Source: Phycisphaerales bacterium (GTDB lineage: Bacteria; Planctomycetota; Phycisphaerae; Phycisphaerales; UBA1924). From it: 64,000 nt of DNA. The translations under genes were made by a program, and so were the position numbers. The first letter of the stretch is position 1. Each line of letters starts with the position of its first letter. The notes under the pieces were generated by a model. The model saw only the letters and a program-made list of their open reading frames with translations, searched no databases and was not told the DNA's origin. Below, one piece after another: positions 40,781-49,070 of this stretch. The stretch is taken from the NCBI GenBank assembly GCA_017642965.1, contig JAEPOJ010000002.1, positions 123,122-187,121 on the forward strand, in the 5' to 3' direction.

Positions 40781-41272
40781 GTGTCTCAGTGCGCGCCCGT
40801 CAACCCGGCCGACCACTTCGTGGGCGAGCTCGGACGCTGGATGATCTTCAGCGCCGGGCTGGTGATCGTTGTCGCCGCGATCCTGCTGCCGATGCAGGAA
40901 GAGCTCCGCCTTACCCGTCTGGAGCGTGATCGAACGCTCTACCTGGAGCAGGCACAGAACCAACGGATCGAACGCTATCGCGCGTTTCTCAACGATCTGG
41001 CGAGTCCGGATGAGCAAACAATCGAGCTGCTGGCGATGACCCAGCTGGGCATGATCCCCGCTGACCGCGCTGCGATCGTGATGCCCGGGCAGCGCGACGA
41101 TACGCTCCTGCTCGAAGCGATCGAGCCGCGGGTTGAGCCCTTCGAGGCGCAGGTGCGCCCGCGCACGCGCCTGGAACGCGTCTTCGCGAACAGGGACGCC
41201 AAGGTCTGGATTGTCGGCGCGGGGCTGCTCGCGGTGCTGTATGGCTTGATGCCGGCAACGAAGCCGAGCTGA
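40781..41272 (+). CDS. Membrane protein with coiled-coil segment, unknown function
   Basis: 163 residues from GTG. A membrane helix near residues 18-37 (WMIFSAGLVIVVAAILL), then a coiled coil (about 40-75: EELRLTRLERDRTLYLEQAQ), a soluble part (QLGMIPADRAAIVMPGQ) and a second helix at the C-terminus (WIVGAGLLAVLYGLMP). The helix-coil layout recalls FtsB/DivIC-like septum proteins, but I see no diagnostic motif. It starts after the repeat pair and lies 21 nt before miaA, probably in one transcript. Confidence 0.65.
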   Translation: MSQCAPVNPADHFVGELGRWMIFSAGLVIVVAAILLPMQEELRLTRLERDRTLYLEQAQNQRIERYRAFLNDLASPDEQTIELLAMTQLGMIPADRAAIVMPGQRDDTLLLEAIEPRVEPFEAQVRPRTRLERVFANRDAKVWIVGAGLLAVLYGLMPATKPS

Positions 41273-41293
41273 GTTCGTTCCCTACACTCGAAC

Positions 41294-42235
41294 GTGACTG
41301 AGATTCGCCGCTATCCAGTGATCGTTGGACCGACCGCGGGCGGCAAGACCGCGCTGGGGGTCGAGCTGGCCAAGCGTCTGATCCGTGAAGACGGGCAGCC
41401 CGGGCAGGTGGTGACCGCTGATGCGTACCAAATCTACACGGACCTGAACATCGGCACGGCCAAGCCCACGCTCGAAGAGCGGGGCGGGATCGAGCATCAC
41501 CTCATCAACATCGCCGATCTCAAGGACCGCTTCACGGTGCACGACTGGCTGAAGCGGGCGAACCCGATCGTGGATCGCCTCTGCACCAACCGCTTCACGC
41601 CGGTTGTCGTTGGCGGGACCAACCTGTACATCAAGGCGTTCCTCGACGGGCTCTTTGAGGCGCCGGAGCCCAGCGATGAGGTGAAGGCACGGGTGGAGAG
41701 CATGTCACAGCCCGAGCGCCGCGCGATGCTCGCGGAGGCCGACCCGGATGCCCACGAGCGGATCGATGGCGCGGACATCCGGCGAACCAAGCGGGCGCTG
41801 GAGGTCTACTTGCAGACCGGCACCCCGATCACGCGGCTGCAGGCGCAGTGGGACCGCGACAAGCCCACGCGCCCCGAGGCGGTGCTGGTCGGGCTCGACT
41901 GGGCGGTCGAGGCGATCAACGCGCGGATCAACAAGCGCGTGAAGCTCATGATCGAAGACGGTCTGGTGGAAGAGGCGCGGGCGCTGTTCGAGGCCAACGC
42001 GTTCGGGGATCAGTCACGCGAGGCGATCGGGTACAAGCAGCTGATTGCGCACTTCGAGGGGCGATATTCGCTTGACGAGGCGATCGAGCGGATCAAGATC
42101 GACACGCGGCGCTTCGCCAAGAACCAGCGGACGTGGCTCAAGCGCCTGCGGGCGCGGGAAGGGTCGATCTGGGTTTCCGCGGAGGGACGGGATGCGCCGG
42201 ACATCGCGGCTGAGGTCGTGGAGCGGATGGGATAA
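41294..42235 (+). CDS. miaA: tRNA dimethylallyltransferase
   Basis: 313 residues. It prenylates A37 of tRNAs reading UNN codons. The P-loop VGPTAGGKTALGVEL, the DAYQIYTDLNIGTAKPT substrate motif, VVVGGTNLYIKAFLDGLF and the tRNA-binding region (AIGYKQLIAHFEG, DTRRFAKNQRTWLKR) are all present. The start is GTG. TACACT lies 5 nt before it, so a leaderless transcript is possible besides readthrough from the gene upstream. Confidence 0.97.
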   Translation: MTEIRRYPVIVGPTAGGKTALGVELAKRLIREDGQPGQVVTADAYQIYTDLNIGTAKPTLEERGGIEHHLINIADLKDRFTVHDWLKRANPIVDRLCTNRFTPVVVGGTNLYIKAFLDGLFEAPEPSDEVKARVESMSQPERRAMLAEADPDAHERIDGADIRRTKRALEVYLQTGTPITRLQAQWDRDKPTRPEAVLVGLDWAVEAINARINKRVKLMIEDGLVEEARALFEANAFGDQSREAIGYKQLIAHFEGRYSLDEAIERIKIDTRRFAKNQRTWLKRLRAREGSIWVSAEGRDAPDIAAEVVERMG

Positions 42236-42261
42236 CACATCCGGGTGTCACGAGATCTGAA

Positions 42262-42696
42262 CTAGTCAAAGAAGTCGAGTGGCCATGGCAACTCGTCTCG
42301 CTTCTCGGGATATAGCAACCAGTCATGCTCAATCCGCTTTCGCTCTGCCCATTCAGGATTGAGTTTGCCCAGTATGCTCTCCTCTTCACGAAACCAAACT
42401 TCCCGCTCGTTCCAACTTGAGTTTTTCTCTTGACGGAGTCGCTCCTCAGCGACGTAAGGTGTCATGAACGCAATGAGCCAATACAAAAGCGTATCGAGAT
42501 CACTTGTCGTCTGACGCTTGTATTCAACACCTCGCTCGCAGATCACAAAGTGGAGCTGATCTCCATCGATCTCGATATGGGGAGCGCCTTCGCATTCAGG
42601 CCGCAGGGATAGCTCAAAGAAACGAGGGTCACCCTTCTTGATTGCGATTTGGTCTCGTAACGAACAGAATCGTTCGTTGATGAACTCAAAGTCCAT
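42262..42696 (-). CDS. Imm63-like immunity-type protein, no toxin nearby
   Basis: 144 residues, soluble and acidic. Features: GAPHIEIDGDQLHFVICERGVEYKR, written here as GDQLHFVICERG and EYKRQTTSDLDTLLYWLIAF, then NEREVWFREEESILGKLNPEW. These resemble the Imm63 family (ERG, T-D-LLYW, R--F---E-IL--L---W). Such proteins neutralise toxins of polymorphic systems or occur alone. GC is lower than around it: I count 30 of 60 at 42301-42360. The start codon overlaps the stop of the FmdB-like gene (base 42696), so it is coupled with it. Family assignment moderate. Confidence 0.68.
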   Translation of the reverse strand: MDFEFINERFCSLRDQIAIKKGDPRFFELSLRPECEGAPHIEIDGDQLHFVICERGVEYKRQTTSDLDTLLYWLIAFMTPYVAEERLRQEKNSSWNEREVWFREEESILGKLNPEWAERKRIEHDWLLYPEKRDELPWPLDFFD

Positions 42697-42992
42697 CAGT
42701 CGTCCAGAGAGATGGACTTGGGGCCTTCTTTGCCGGCCGTGCGTTCCATGTAGCCGTCGCCCCGCTTCTCGTACTTGGTGAACCCGAGGCGATCGAGGTT
42801 CTTGTTCGAGAGCATGGACTTCTCTTTCATGTCCGACCACTTGCCCGCGATGTTGGGGGCGGTGGGCACGCGGTGGACCTTGCGTCCTTCGTGCTCGGTC
42901 AGGGCGTCATCGGACATCTTCTGCACGATCTCGAAGGACTCGCCCGTGCCTTCGCCCTTGTCGTCGAGGTATTCGTAGATGTAGATCGGCAT
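42696..42992 (-). CDS. FmdB-like protein lacking the zinc-ribbon cysteines
   Basis: 98 residues. MPIYIYEYLDDKGEG, FEIVQKMSDDALTEHEG and KVHRVPTAPNIAGKWSDM align with FmdB regulators (MPiYeY-C--CG, F---q--sd--l--CP-CG-RV). All four metal cysteines are replaced (LDDK and EHEG), so zinc binding should be lost. ATG follows GGAGAACACC. The downstream Imm63-like gene begins at its stop. Role unknown. Confidence 0.78.
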   Translation of the reverse strand: MPIYIYEYLDDKGEGTGESFEIVQKMSDDALTEHEGRKVHRVPTAPNIAGKWSDMKEKSMLSNKNLDRLGFTKYEKRGDGYMERTAGKEGPKSISLDD

Positions 42993-43089
42993 GGTGTTCT
43001 CCGAAATCGTTGCCCGCATTGACTATACGCGTCATCGGCGAGAATTGATCGCGCATCAAGCGTTTCTGATGCGAGCCGCGGCCGGAGAA

Positions 43090-43112
43090 CCCCCACCGCA
43101 ATTGCGGGGGGG
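43090..43112 (-). terminator. GC-rich hairpin after the 43118 gene
   Basis: CCCCCACCGC (43090-43099), loop AATT, GCGGGGGG (43104-43111). It lies just past the stop of the leftward gene at 43118 and is similar to the hairpins of the repeat pair at 40585, so it may be a single degenerate copy serving as terminator. No T-run. Confidence 0.45.
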
Positions 43113-43117
43113 AGGGC

Positions 43118-43447
43118 TTAGCCGAAGATCTGCCCCGATTCGGTATCCTGCATCTTCCAGCCCAGGGCCCTGCACATCTTGGAGAGCACGGGGTAGGCGA
43201 AGTCCATGTTGTTGACGATGACCATCGCCTGCGTCAGCTCGTCGTGGCCGACGGCGTACTCGATGGTGTAGCCCGGGCCGTGGAGGACCATGGTGCCGTG
43301 GCGTTTGATTGGAGCGCCGTCGGCGGCGGTGTTGTAGTGCGAGAGCTTTTCGCAGACCTCCCGCTCGGTCCCCAGCGGGGCGTTGCCCGCCGAGGGATCC
43401 TCGGGGTCGCAGGGGTTGATCAACACGAGCATCCGCTTCTTGGCCAT
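43118..43447 (-). CDS. Small protein of unknown function
   Basis: 109 residues, no signal peptide. It begins MAKKRMLVLINPCDPEDPSAG and has VCEKLSHYNTAADGAPIKRHG, TIEYAVGHDELTQAMVIVNN and ALGWKMQDTESGQIFG. The regular codon use and lack of low-complexity sequence support it as a real gene. No ribosome site is seen; TATCCT lies 7 nt before the ATG, near the spacing for leaderless transcription. I do not recognise the family. Confidence 0.7.
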   Translation of the reverse strand: MAKKRMLVLINPCDPEDPSAGNAPLGTEREVCEKLSHYNTAADGAPIKRHGTMVLHGPGYTIEYAVGHDELTQAMVIVNNMDFAYPVLSKMCRALGWKMQDTESGQIFG

Positions 43448-43494
43448 TGGGTGAAGGATAGCCCCCCAAGTGCGGATCGGGCGATCGGGGCTGC

Positions 43495-43947
43495 TCAGTC
43501 CTCTTCGATCAGCCCCTCGGCCTCGTCGCGGGCATCAAGCAGATCAGCCGCCTTGTTGAGCAGGAGACCCAGCGGGACGGGCTTGAGCATGTATGCATCG
43601 ACGCCGAGCGATTCGCCGTAGGCCTGGTGGCGTTTGCCCTCATTGGCGGTGACCATGATGACGATCGGGGAGTTCTCCTTGCCCTTGATCTTCTCGAGGG
43701 CGAGGAAGCCGGAGCGCTTGGGCAGCATCATGTCCAGGATCACGATGTCCGGCGGGTCGTCGTTGCAGATCCGCACGGCCTCGTCGCCGTCCATCGCGGT
43801 GAGGGTCAGTGCGCCCTCGCTCTGGAAGGCGGCGTCGATGGAATCGAGGATGTCCTTTTCGTCGTCGACGATCAGGACGCGCACATCTTCGAGCATGCCG
43901 CCCTCTTCTTCCATCATCCCCTGATTCACGCCTGATTCGGTTGTCAT
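43495..43947 (-). CDS. Single-domain response regulator receiver
   Basis: 150 residues. A receiver domain occupies about 22-140: VLIVDDEKDILDSID (acidic pocket), phospho-acceptor D72 in IVILDMMLPKRSG, VTANEG and the lysine of MLKPVPLG. The N-terminus is a 20-residue acidic, Met-rich segment (MMEEEGG) and the C-terminus an acidic helix; there is no DNA-binding or enzyme output. GGGAG precedes the ATG. No kinase gene is adjacent; its partner lies elsewhere. Confidence 0.93.
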   Translation of the reverse strand: MTTESGVNQGMMEEEGGMLEDVRVLIVDDEKDILDSIDAAFQSEGALTLTAMDGDEAVRICNDDPPDIVILDMMLPKRSGFLALEKIKGKENSPIVIMVTANEGKRHQAYGESLGVDAYMLKPVPLGLLLNKAADLLDARDEAEGLIEED

Positions 43948-43971
43948 GGTGTGCTCCCTGTTTCCGTCATG

Positions 43972-45096
43972 TTAGCGCAGTTCCGTGACGCCCTGCTCTT
44001 TGAGCATCGCACGATCGAGGTCCGAACGGTGGATGATCGCGTCGAGTTCGTCCTGGGTCATCCAGGGCAGCGCTTCGAGCTTGGCGCGGAGGTTGCTCGG
44101 GAACGGGCGGTCGAGCCGCTCGTGGCGAGGCCTGCTCTTCCAGATTCGGTGCATCCACAGGTACTGTTCCGGTGCTCGTCGAACAGATTGCTCGATCGCT
44201 CGCCGGTAGCGTGCCGTGATATAGAAGAGCGGGTCCGGCTGACTCTCCCAGTCCTCGGGGTCGATCCGGTCCTCGATCTCGATCCGGTAGCGCATGCCGG
44301 CCGGGTTGCCCCGCTGTGCGCACTGGCGCTGGGCGCAGCCGACGATAATCCTCGCCCGGTGCTGGATCGCCATCAGGCCGATGGATTTATAGCTCGAGGC
44401 GAGGCGCCCAAGGAACGGGACGTGCAGCCCCCGCTGCCCCGCGTTCTGGTCGGCCACGAAGGCGACCGACTCGTTGTTCGCCAGCAGGCCCGGGAGCTTG
44501 TGCATGGCCCCGAACTTGTCCACAAGCTCAAGCCCGCGCCGGGAGCGGGTCTGCCGGAGCCATCGGTCCGCTGGGCGCAGGTCGAGCGGGCGGTAGACGG
44601 CGTGCATGCGGAAGCCGAGCAGCGCCATGGTGTAGCCGAGCACCTCCCAGTTGCCGCAGTGGGCCGTGAGCAGCAGCGACGGGCGCTCATCGAGCAGCGG
44701 GCGGATGACCCGGTCGAGCTCGCCCAGCTCGATGTAGTCGCTCCAGGCGTCCTCGGTTAGGTAGCGTGGCAGGACGGCCAGCTCGGCGGCGAGCATCGCG
44801 AGGTGCTCGTAACTGCGCATAACCAGGTCCGCGCGCTCCTGCTCGCTGAGCTCGGGCATCGCGACGGCCAGGCGGTCGATCGCACGCCCGACCCGTTTGC
44901 GGTTCACGCCGAGCCCGCCGTACGTGCGTCCGAGCGTCCGCCCGAAGCGGAGGACCGAGGGGAGCGGGAACGCGTTGATCCCGATGAGCCCGGAGCGGAT
45001 GGCCGTGTACAGCGCCGGTTGAAGAACGACCCGCTGAAACAGAGTCAGCGGGTCGCGTTTATCGTACCTGGAGATGATGGATGCTTCGTTGTTCAT
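43972..45096 (-). CDS. LpxL/HtrB-like lysophospholipid or lipid A acyltransferase
   Basis: 374 residues. The acyltransferase motif is LLLTAHCGNWEVLGY (HxxxxE), followed by AVYRPLDLRPADRWLRQTR, NNESVAFVADQNAG and a late LWMHRIWKSRP. This pattern belongs to the LpxL family, which adds secondary acyl chains to lipid A at the inner membrane; planctomycete lipid A genes make this plausible. A coiled-coil membrane protein gene stops 20 nt upstream, so they probably share a transcript. Confidence 0.9.
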   Translation of the reverse strand: MNNEASIISRYDKRDPLTLFQRVVLQPALYTAIRSGLIGINAFPLPSVLRFGRTLGRTYGGLGVNRKRVGRAIDRLAVAMPELSEQERADLVMRSYEHLAMLAAELAVLPRYLTEDAWSDYIELGELDRVIRPLLDERPSLLLTAHCGNWEVLGYTMALLGFRMHAVYRPLDLRPADRWLRQTRSRRGLELVDKFGAMHKLPGLLANNESVAFVADQNAGQRGLHVPFLGRLASSYKSIGLMAIQHRARIIVGCAQRQCAQRGNPAGMRYRIEIEDRIDPEDWESQPDPLFYITARYRRAIEQSVRRAPEQYLWMHRIWKSRPRHERLDRPFPSNLRAKLEALPWMTQDELDAIIHRSDLDRAMLKEQGVTELR

Positions 45097-45116
45097 CGCA
45101 TCGCTTCAGCCCCCGC

Positions 45117-46493
45117 TCAGTTCGGGAAGTCTCCGATGAGCGTGCGCAGGCGGTTCTGGTTGAGCACCGGCATCGAGGTGTCCTGTGCGCTCAGCAGCAG
45201 GTCGTCGTACCGCTTGATCTCCTGCTGAAGTCGCACGTACTCCTGGATCACGGAGACCGGGGCGTCGCGGCCGGGGGGCGGCGGGAGGATCGGCTTCTCG
45301 CCGAGCACCACGAAGTCGGTGTCGCCCTGGATCTCTTCGACGAGGACGCCGCCCCAACGCTCGATGAGCGCCTCGAGCGTGTCACGCTCGAAGCGGGAGG
45401 CAACGCCGTCGCCGTCGACATCGAAGAGCCCGTCAACGACGAACTTGTAGGTCTTGTTGGGGTCGTAGACCGCGTTGGCGATCACGTCGCCACGCACGAT
45501 CGGGTTGCCCTCGGAGGACTCGATGATGCGTGCACGCGAATAGGTCGGCTCGACCTTGATGATCTCGATGACCGCCTTGCCGCGCGGGTACTCGCCGGTC
45601 TCGGGGTCCTCGCGGATGTCGGTGGCGTCGTCGTAGATGGCGAAGCTCATGCCCAGCACGGCCTTCTTATCGCGACCGATCGAGACGATGACCTCGTTGT
45701 CGAGTGCGTTGACCTGGTTGACCTTGCCGTCTACGAGTGCTTCCTCGGGGATGCCGGTGAAGATCTCGACGCGGCCCTCGCCGAGCAGTCGGGCGACCTT
45801 GTCCTGGAGCACGAAGTTCTCATCCTGCAGCTCGGCGTTGGCGTCCTCGAGCGCTTCTTCGCGGGAGGCGGCCTGCGCGCGGATGTCCTCGATCTGGCGG
45901 ATGTAGCGCTGCTCGATGGCCTGGAAGCCGCTGATGAGCTGGCCCTTGTCGCTCTGGATCACGCCGAACTCGTCCTGGATGTTGTTGGCGGAGGCGGTGA
46001 ACTGCTGCTCGATCTCCGCGACGCGCTCGGCCTCGGCCCGCGCCTTCTCCTGCGCGTCGAGGCGTTCCTGATCGGCGATCGCGAGCTGCTCGTTGAGCGT
46101 ATCGATCTCGTTCTGGAGCTTGCTGACGAGGCTCAGGAGCGAGCCCTCCTCGGAGCCCTCGATCTGCCCGAGCTTGGAGCGGAGCTCGCTCATGCTGGTG
46201 GCCGCGTCGCCGTCGATCGTCTTCATCAGCTCGTTCTGGTTGGAGGCGAGGAACCCCACAACGGTCTTGCGTTCGCGGGTTGCTTCATCGCGGATCGCGC
46301 GGATGGCCGCGTGCTCACGCTCCTGCGGCGACACGAAGACCTTGACGTCCTCTTCCATCGACTGCTTCTCGGTGCGCGCGCTCTGCGCGTTGCCATAGAA
46401 GATCATCGTCGTCACAAAGAACGCCAGGCTCATCGCGCCCAAGATCGTGATTGTGACGGCGACGCCGACGCTTGCTCCAGTGCGGGCTGCCAT
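45117..46493 (-). CDS. Membrane-anchored coiled-coil protein, unknown function
   Basis: 458 residues. The chosen ATG follows GGAG at 8 nt. One membrane helix (about 8-33) leads into a long coiled coil (about 105-235; LVSKLQNEIDTLNEQLAIADQ region), then a beta-rich domain (EVIVSIGRDKKAVLGMSFAIYDD, IVRGDVIANAVYD) and a C-terminal part with a Pro-rich stretch. The shape suggests an envelope structural or tethering protein. Its last residues lie 20 nt before the acyltransferase start. Family not named with confidence. Confidence 0.78.
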   Translation of the reverse strand: MAARTGASVGVAVTITILGAMSLAFFVTTMIFYGNAQSARTEKQSMEEDVKVFVSPQEREHAAIRAIRDEATRERKTVVGFLASNQNELMKTIDGDAATSMSELRSKLGQIEGSEEGSLLSLVSKLQNEIDTLNEQLAIADQERLDAQEKARAEAERVAEIEQQFTASANNIQDEFGVIQSDKGQLISGFQAIEQRYIRQIEDIRAQAASREEALEDANAELQDENFVLQDKVARLLGEGRVEIFTGIPEEALVDGKVNQVNALDNEVIVSIGRDKKAVLGMSFAIYDDATDIREDPETGEYPRGKAVIEIIKVEPTYSRARIIESSEGNPIVRGDVIANAVYDPNKTYKFVVDGLFDVDGDGVASRFERDTLEALIERWGGVLVEEIQGDTDFVVLGEKPILPPPPGRDAPVSVIQEYVRLQQEIKRYDDLLLSAQDTSMPVLNQNRLRTLIGDFPN

Positions 46494-46857
46494 AGACAAA
46501 GCTCCAGTCTGATTCGTTCCCAATGCGCGGCTTCGCAGAGCCGCTCGTTCCTGCCTCCCAGAGCGGGGCAGGGTCCACCATAGATTCGATAACGACACCC
46601 ATCAAATGCGCGCCGCGCCTGCAGGACAAGCCCACCCGGGCCTCCAGGCCCGATCGATTCGCACAGAACCCCCTTGCGGTTCGATGCGATGTGCGATTCC
46701 CGCTTCGGGGTAATTACCCGATCGGAGCAAGAGTATAGCGATTCACCGCTGCCCTGTGGACACTCAACAACATCATCGCTATGAATGCCCTAGACAAACT
46801 TGCAACTTCCCAGCTTCACACCAAACCAAAACATCACGTTCTGAGTTCGGAGGCACC
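46494..46857. other. Intergenic region between divergent genes
   Basis: 364 bases between the coiled-coil membrane gene and the dockerin-like secreted gene. It holds a short inverted repeat (GGGTAATTACCC near 46706-46720) and AT-rich DNA near 46730-46840 that likely contains promoters for the right gene. GGAGG lies 5 nt before the ATG at 46858. No gene is seen. Confidence 0.6.
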
Positions 46858-47667
46858 ATGCGTACCCGTTTGCCCGTTCCGAAAATGACCGAACAAAGCC
46901 CGTTCGGGATCGTCGCCTGTTCAATGCTCGCGATCATGTCCACAACGGCCATCGCCCAGCAGGTCGATTATGTTCTGGATACCGGCGTCGGCACCTTCAA
47001 CCTCGGGCCCGCCGGCTTCGATGCGAACGTGACCTGGCTCAACGTCTTTGATACGGTCCCCGGCGGCGAGCTGATCACCGAGATCTCCGTCTCGTACGGC
47101 GATATCGCCGACAACTCCGGCAACCTCGGCTCCGATGCCGTCACGCTCGCGATCCTCAACGACCCCACCAACGACCACGACCCCTCGGACGCGGTGGTGC
47201 TCTCCACCACCAAGGCCACCTGGGTCGACACCGGGTTTGGCGAGTTCGCGACCTACCCGATCGAGCCGACCGTGGTCGATGGGGTCTTCTTCGTCGCGGT
47301 GGTCATGGACGTCATCGAGGGGGCCAACCCCGCGTCGGCGGACCCGAACTCGCCCAGCGCGGGCACGCTCAGCTGGCTCTTCTATAACCCCGAGCCCAAC
47401 CTCGACGATCTGGGCAGCTCGCCCTTCATCCTCCACATGTCCGAGGGCCCGTTCCCCGCGGCGTGGATGGTCCGCGCGACCGGGGTGCCCAACGCCGGGT
47501 GCCCGATCGACTTCAACAACGATGGGATGCTCGATTTCTTTGACGTCTCCGCCTTCCTGAACGCGTTCCTCGCGAGCGACCCCGCCGCGGATCTCGACGG
47601 GAATGGGATGTTTGATTTCTTCGACGTCTCGATGTTCCTCACCCAGTACGCCGCCGGCTGCCCCTGA
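46858..47667 (+). CDS. Secreted protein with C-terminal dockerin-like pair
   Basis: 269 residues. A long signal peptide ends near STTAIAQQ. The body (about 45-215) is a beta-rich domain (VDYVLDTGVGTFNLGPAGFD, LITEISVSYG) of unknown type. The tail has DFNNDGMLDFFDVSAFL and DLDGNGMFDFFDVSMFL with a Cys before and GCP at the end, as at 131 and 26238. GGAGG 5 nt before the ATG supports the start. It is followed 59 nt later by a PAS-LuxR regulator. Confidence 0.85.
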   Translation: MRTRLPVPKMTEQSPFGIVACSMLAIMSTTAIAQQVDYVLDTGVGTFNLGPAGFDANVTWLNVFDTVPGGELITEISVSYGDIADNSGNLGSDAVTLAILNDPTNDHDPSDAVVLSTTKATWVDTGFGEFATYPIEPTVVDGVFFVAVVMDVIEGANPASADPNSPSAGTLSWLFYNPEPNLDDLGSSPFILHMSEGPFPAAWMVRATGVPNAGCPIDFNNDGMLDFFDVSAFLNAFLASDPAADLDGNGMFDFFDVSMFLTQYAAGCP

Positions 47668-47726
47668 AAGACCGGGCCTTCCCTTCACCGCTCGAACGAA
47701 CGCTACACACAGACTGGAAGCACGAC

Positions 47727-48428
47727 TTGAACAAACAACCCAGAGCGATTCGACCCGATGATCTGGAGATCATCGAGCAGATCCCGGGCATCATCGGTGT
47801 GGCCCGAGACGCGGACCTGCGTCTGATCTGGTACACGCGCTGTTTCCACCGTGTCCTCGATGTCATGAAGGATCATGAGGAACTCAAGGGCAGCACCCTG
47901 AGCGATATCCTCACGCCCTCCGCGGCAGAAGAACGCATCCGCATCCAGCGCGAGGTCATGCTGACCGGCAAGACCAAGAGTCACTACCAGTTCACCGCGG
48001 ACTCGCGTGTGCTGTGCACCATCTTCCCGCTGGACGAGCAGGCCTTCGGCCACAAGGGCATCCTCGCGATCATCAAGGACGCGCCCATCGACGCGCGCCT
48101 GTGCACCGACAGCGACATCCCCGTGCTCTCGTCGCCGAGCCTCAGCGAGCTCAACGCGCTGTCCTCGCGTGAGCTCGAAATTCTCCACCACATCGCCAAG
48201 GGGCTCTCGACCAACGACATCGCGAGCCAGCTCAACCGCTCGAGCAAAACGGTGGAGAAGCAGGTCAACTCGATCCATTCGAAGCTCAACACCCACTCCC
48301 GCGCCGAGCTCGTCCGCTACGCGACCGAACGCGGCATCCAGTCGTTCACCGACTCGGACTGGAGCGCGATCGTCGAGGGCGCGAAGGTGATGCGCCGGGA
48401 ACGCAGGGAGATGGCGGCAAAGGCATGA
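47727..48428 (+). CDS. PAS-domain LuxR-type transcriptional regulator
   Basis: 233 residues from a TTG start. A PAS-like sensor occupies about 12-115 (IPGIIGVARDADLRLIWYTRCF). The C-terminal helix-turn-helix is LSSRELEILHHIAKGLSTNDIASQLNRSSKTVEKQVNSIHSKLN, seen here as the LuxR pattern SSRELEILHHIAKG and SSKTVEKQVNSIHSKL (about 145-195). No phospho-acceptor receiver is present, so it probably senses a small molecule or redox state directly. The dockerin-like gene upstream is a possible operon mate. Confidence 0.9.
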   Translation: MNKQPRAIRPDDLEIIEQIPGIIGVARDADLRLIWYTRCFHRVLDVMKDHEELKGSTLSDILTPSAAEERIRIQREVMLTGKTKSHYQFTADSRVLCTIFPLDEQAFGHKGILAIIKDAPIDARLCTDSDIPVLSSPSLSELNALSSRELEILHHIAKGLSTNDIASQLNRSSKTVEKQVNSIHSKLNTHSRAELVRYATERGIQSFTDSDWSAIVEGAKVMRRERREMAAKA

Positions 48429-48449
48429 GCTTGCCCTGCGACCACTGAC

Positions 48450-48478
48450 TTGCGGTCGCACGCCGGATGAGGGACAAT
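48450..48478 (+). promoter_or_regulatory. mgtC-family gene promoter with leaderless spacing
   Basis: TTGCGG (48450-48455), 17 bp, GACAAT (48473-48478), then 6 nt to ATG at 48485. A 7-bp inverted repeat TGCGACC/GGTCGCA (48437-48443, 48454-48460) covers the -35 box and may be an operator or the end of the upstream gene's transcript. Confidence 0.5.
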
Positions 48479-48484
48479 ATGGGG

Positions 48485-49048
48485 ATGGACTTCTCAGAAC
48501 ACATCCACACACTTGCCCAGCAGTCGCTGATCGACCCGATCCACCTGAACAAGTACTCGATCTTCTTCCGCCTGTGCATCGCCGCGCTGCTCGGCGGGCT
48601 GATGGGATGGGAACGCGGGCGGGCCGACAAGCCGGTCGGCATCCGCACCATGCTGCTGATCAGCGCCGGGGCGGCGGCCTTCGCGCTGCTGGGTGAGCAG
48701 ATCATCGACGCCTCCAGCCGCACCGACATCATCCGTGTCGACCCGACACGCGTGCTCTCCTACATCATCTCGGGCGTGGGCTTCCTGGGCGCGGGCGCGA
48801 TCCTGCACTCCAAGCGCACCGTGAAGGGCATCACCACCGCCGCCAGCATCTGGGTCTCCGCGGCCGTCGGCGCGGCCTGCGGCGTCGGGCAGTTCATGAT
48901 CGCGTTCCTGCTCTTCGCGATCGCGTTCATCACGCTCTGGTCGCCCTGGGTCAAGGACCTCGCGACCGGCAAGATCGATGAGGAGCGGAACGGGCGCGCG
49001 ATGAGTGACGAGGATGATTCGATCAAAGAAGGAAAAACGTCGCACTGA
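48485..49048 (+). CDS. MgtC/SapB-family membrane protein
   Basis: 187 residues from this ATG; in-frame ATGs at 48467 and 48479 are possible but the first lies before the -10 box. The MgtC domain shows LCIAALLGGLMGWERGR, KPVGIRTMLLISAGAAAFALLG, ISGVGFLGAGAILH and KGITTAASIWVSAAVGAACGVG over four helices. MgtC proteins modulate ATP synthase or aid growth at low magnesium. A charged C-terminal tail follows. It converges on purB. Confidence 0.9.
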   Translation: MDFSEHIHTLAQQSLIDPIHLNKYSIFFRLCIAALLGGLMGWERGRADKPVGIRTMLLISAGAAAFALLGEQIIDASSRTDIIRVDPTRVLSYIISGVGFLGAGAILHSKRTVKGITTAASIWVSAAVGAACGVGQFMIAFLLFAIAFITLWSPWVKDLATGKIDEERNGRAMSDEDDSIKEGKTSH

Positions 49049-49070
49049 CGCACGCAGAGACCGGATGCGA

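Noticed and set aside
45081..46583. 500-codon frame opposite the coiled-coil membrane gene
   Set aside because: Low-complexity Leu/Val/Asp-rich shadow of a coiled-coil gene.
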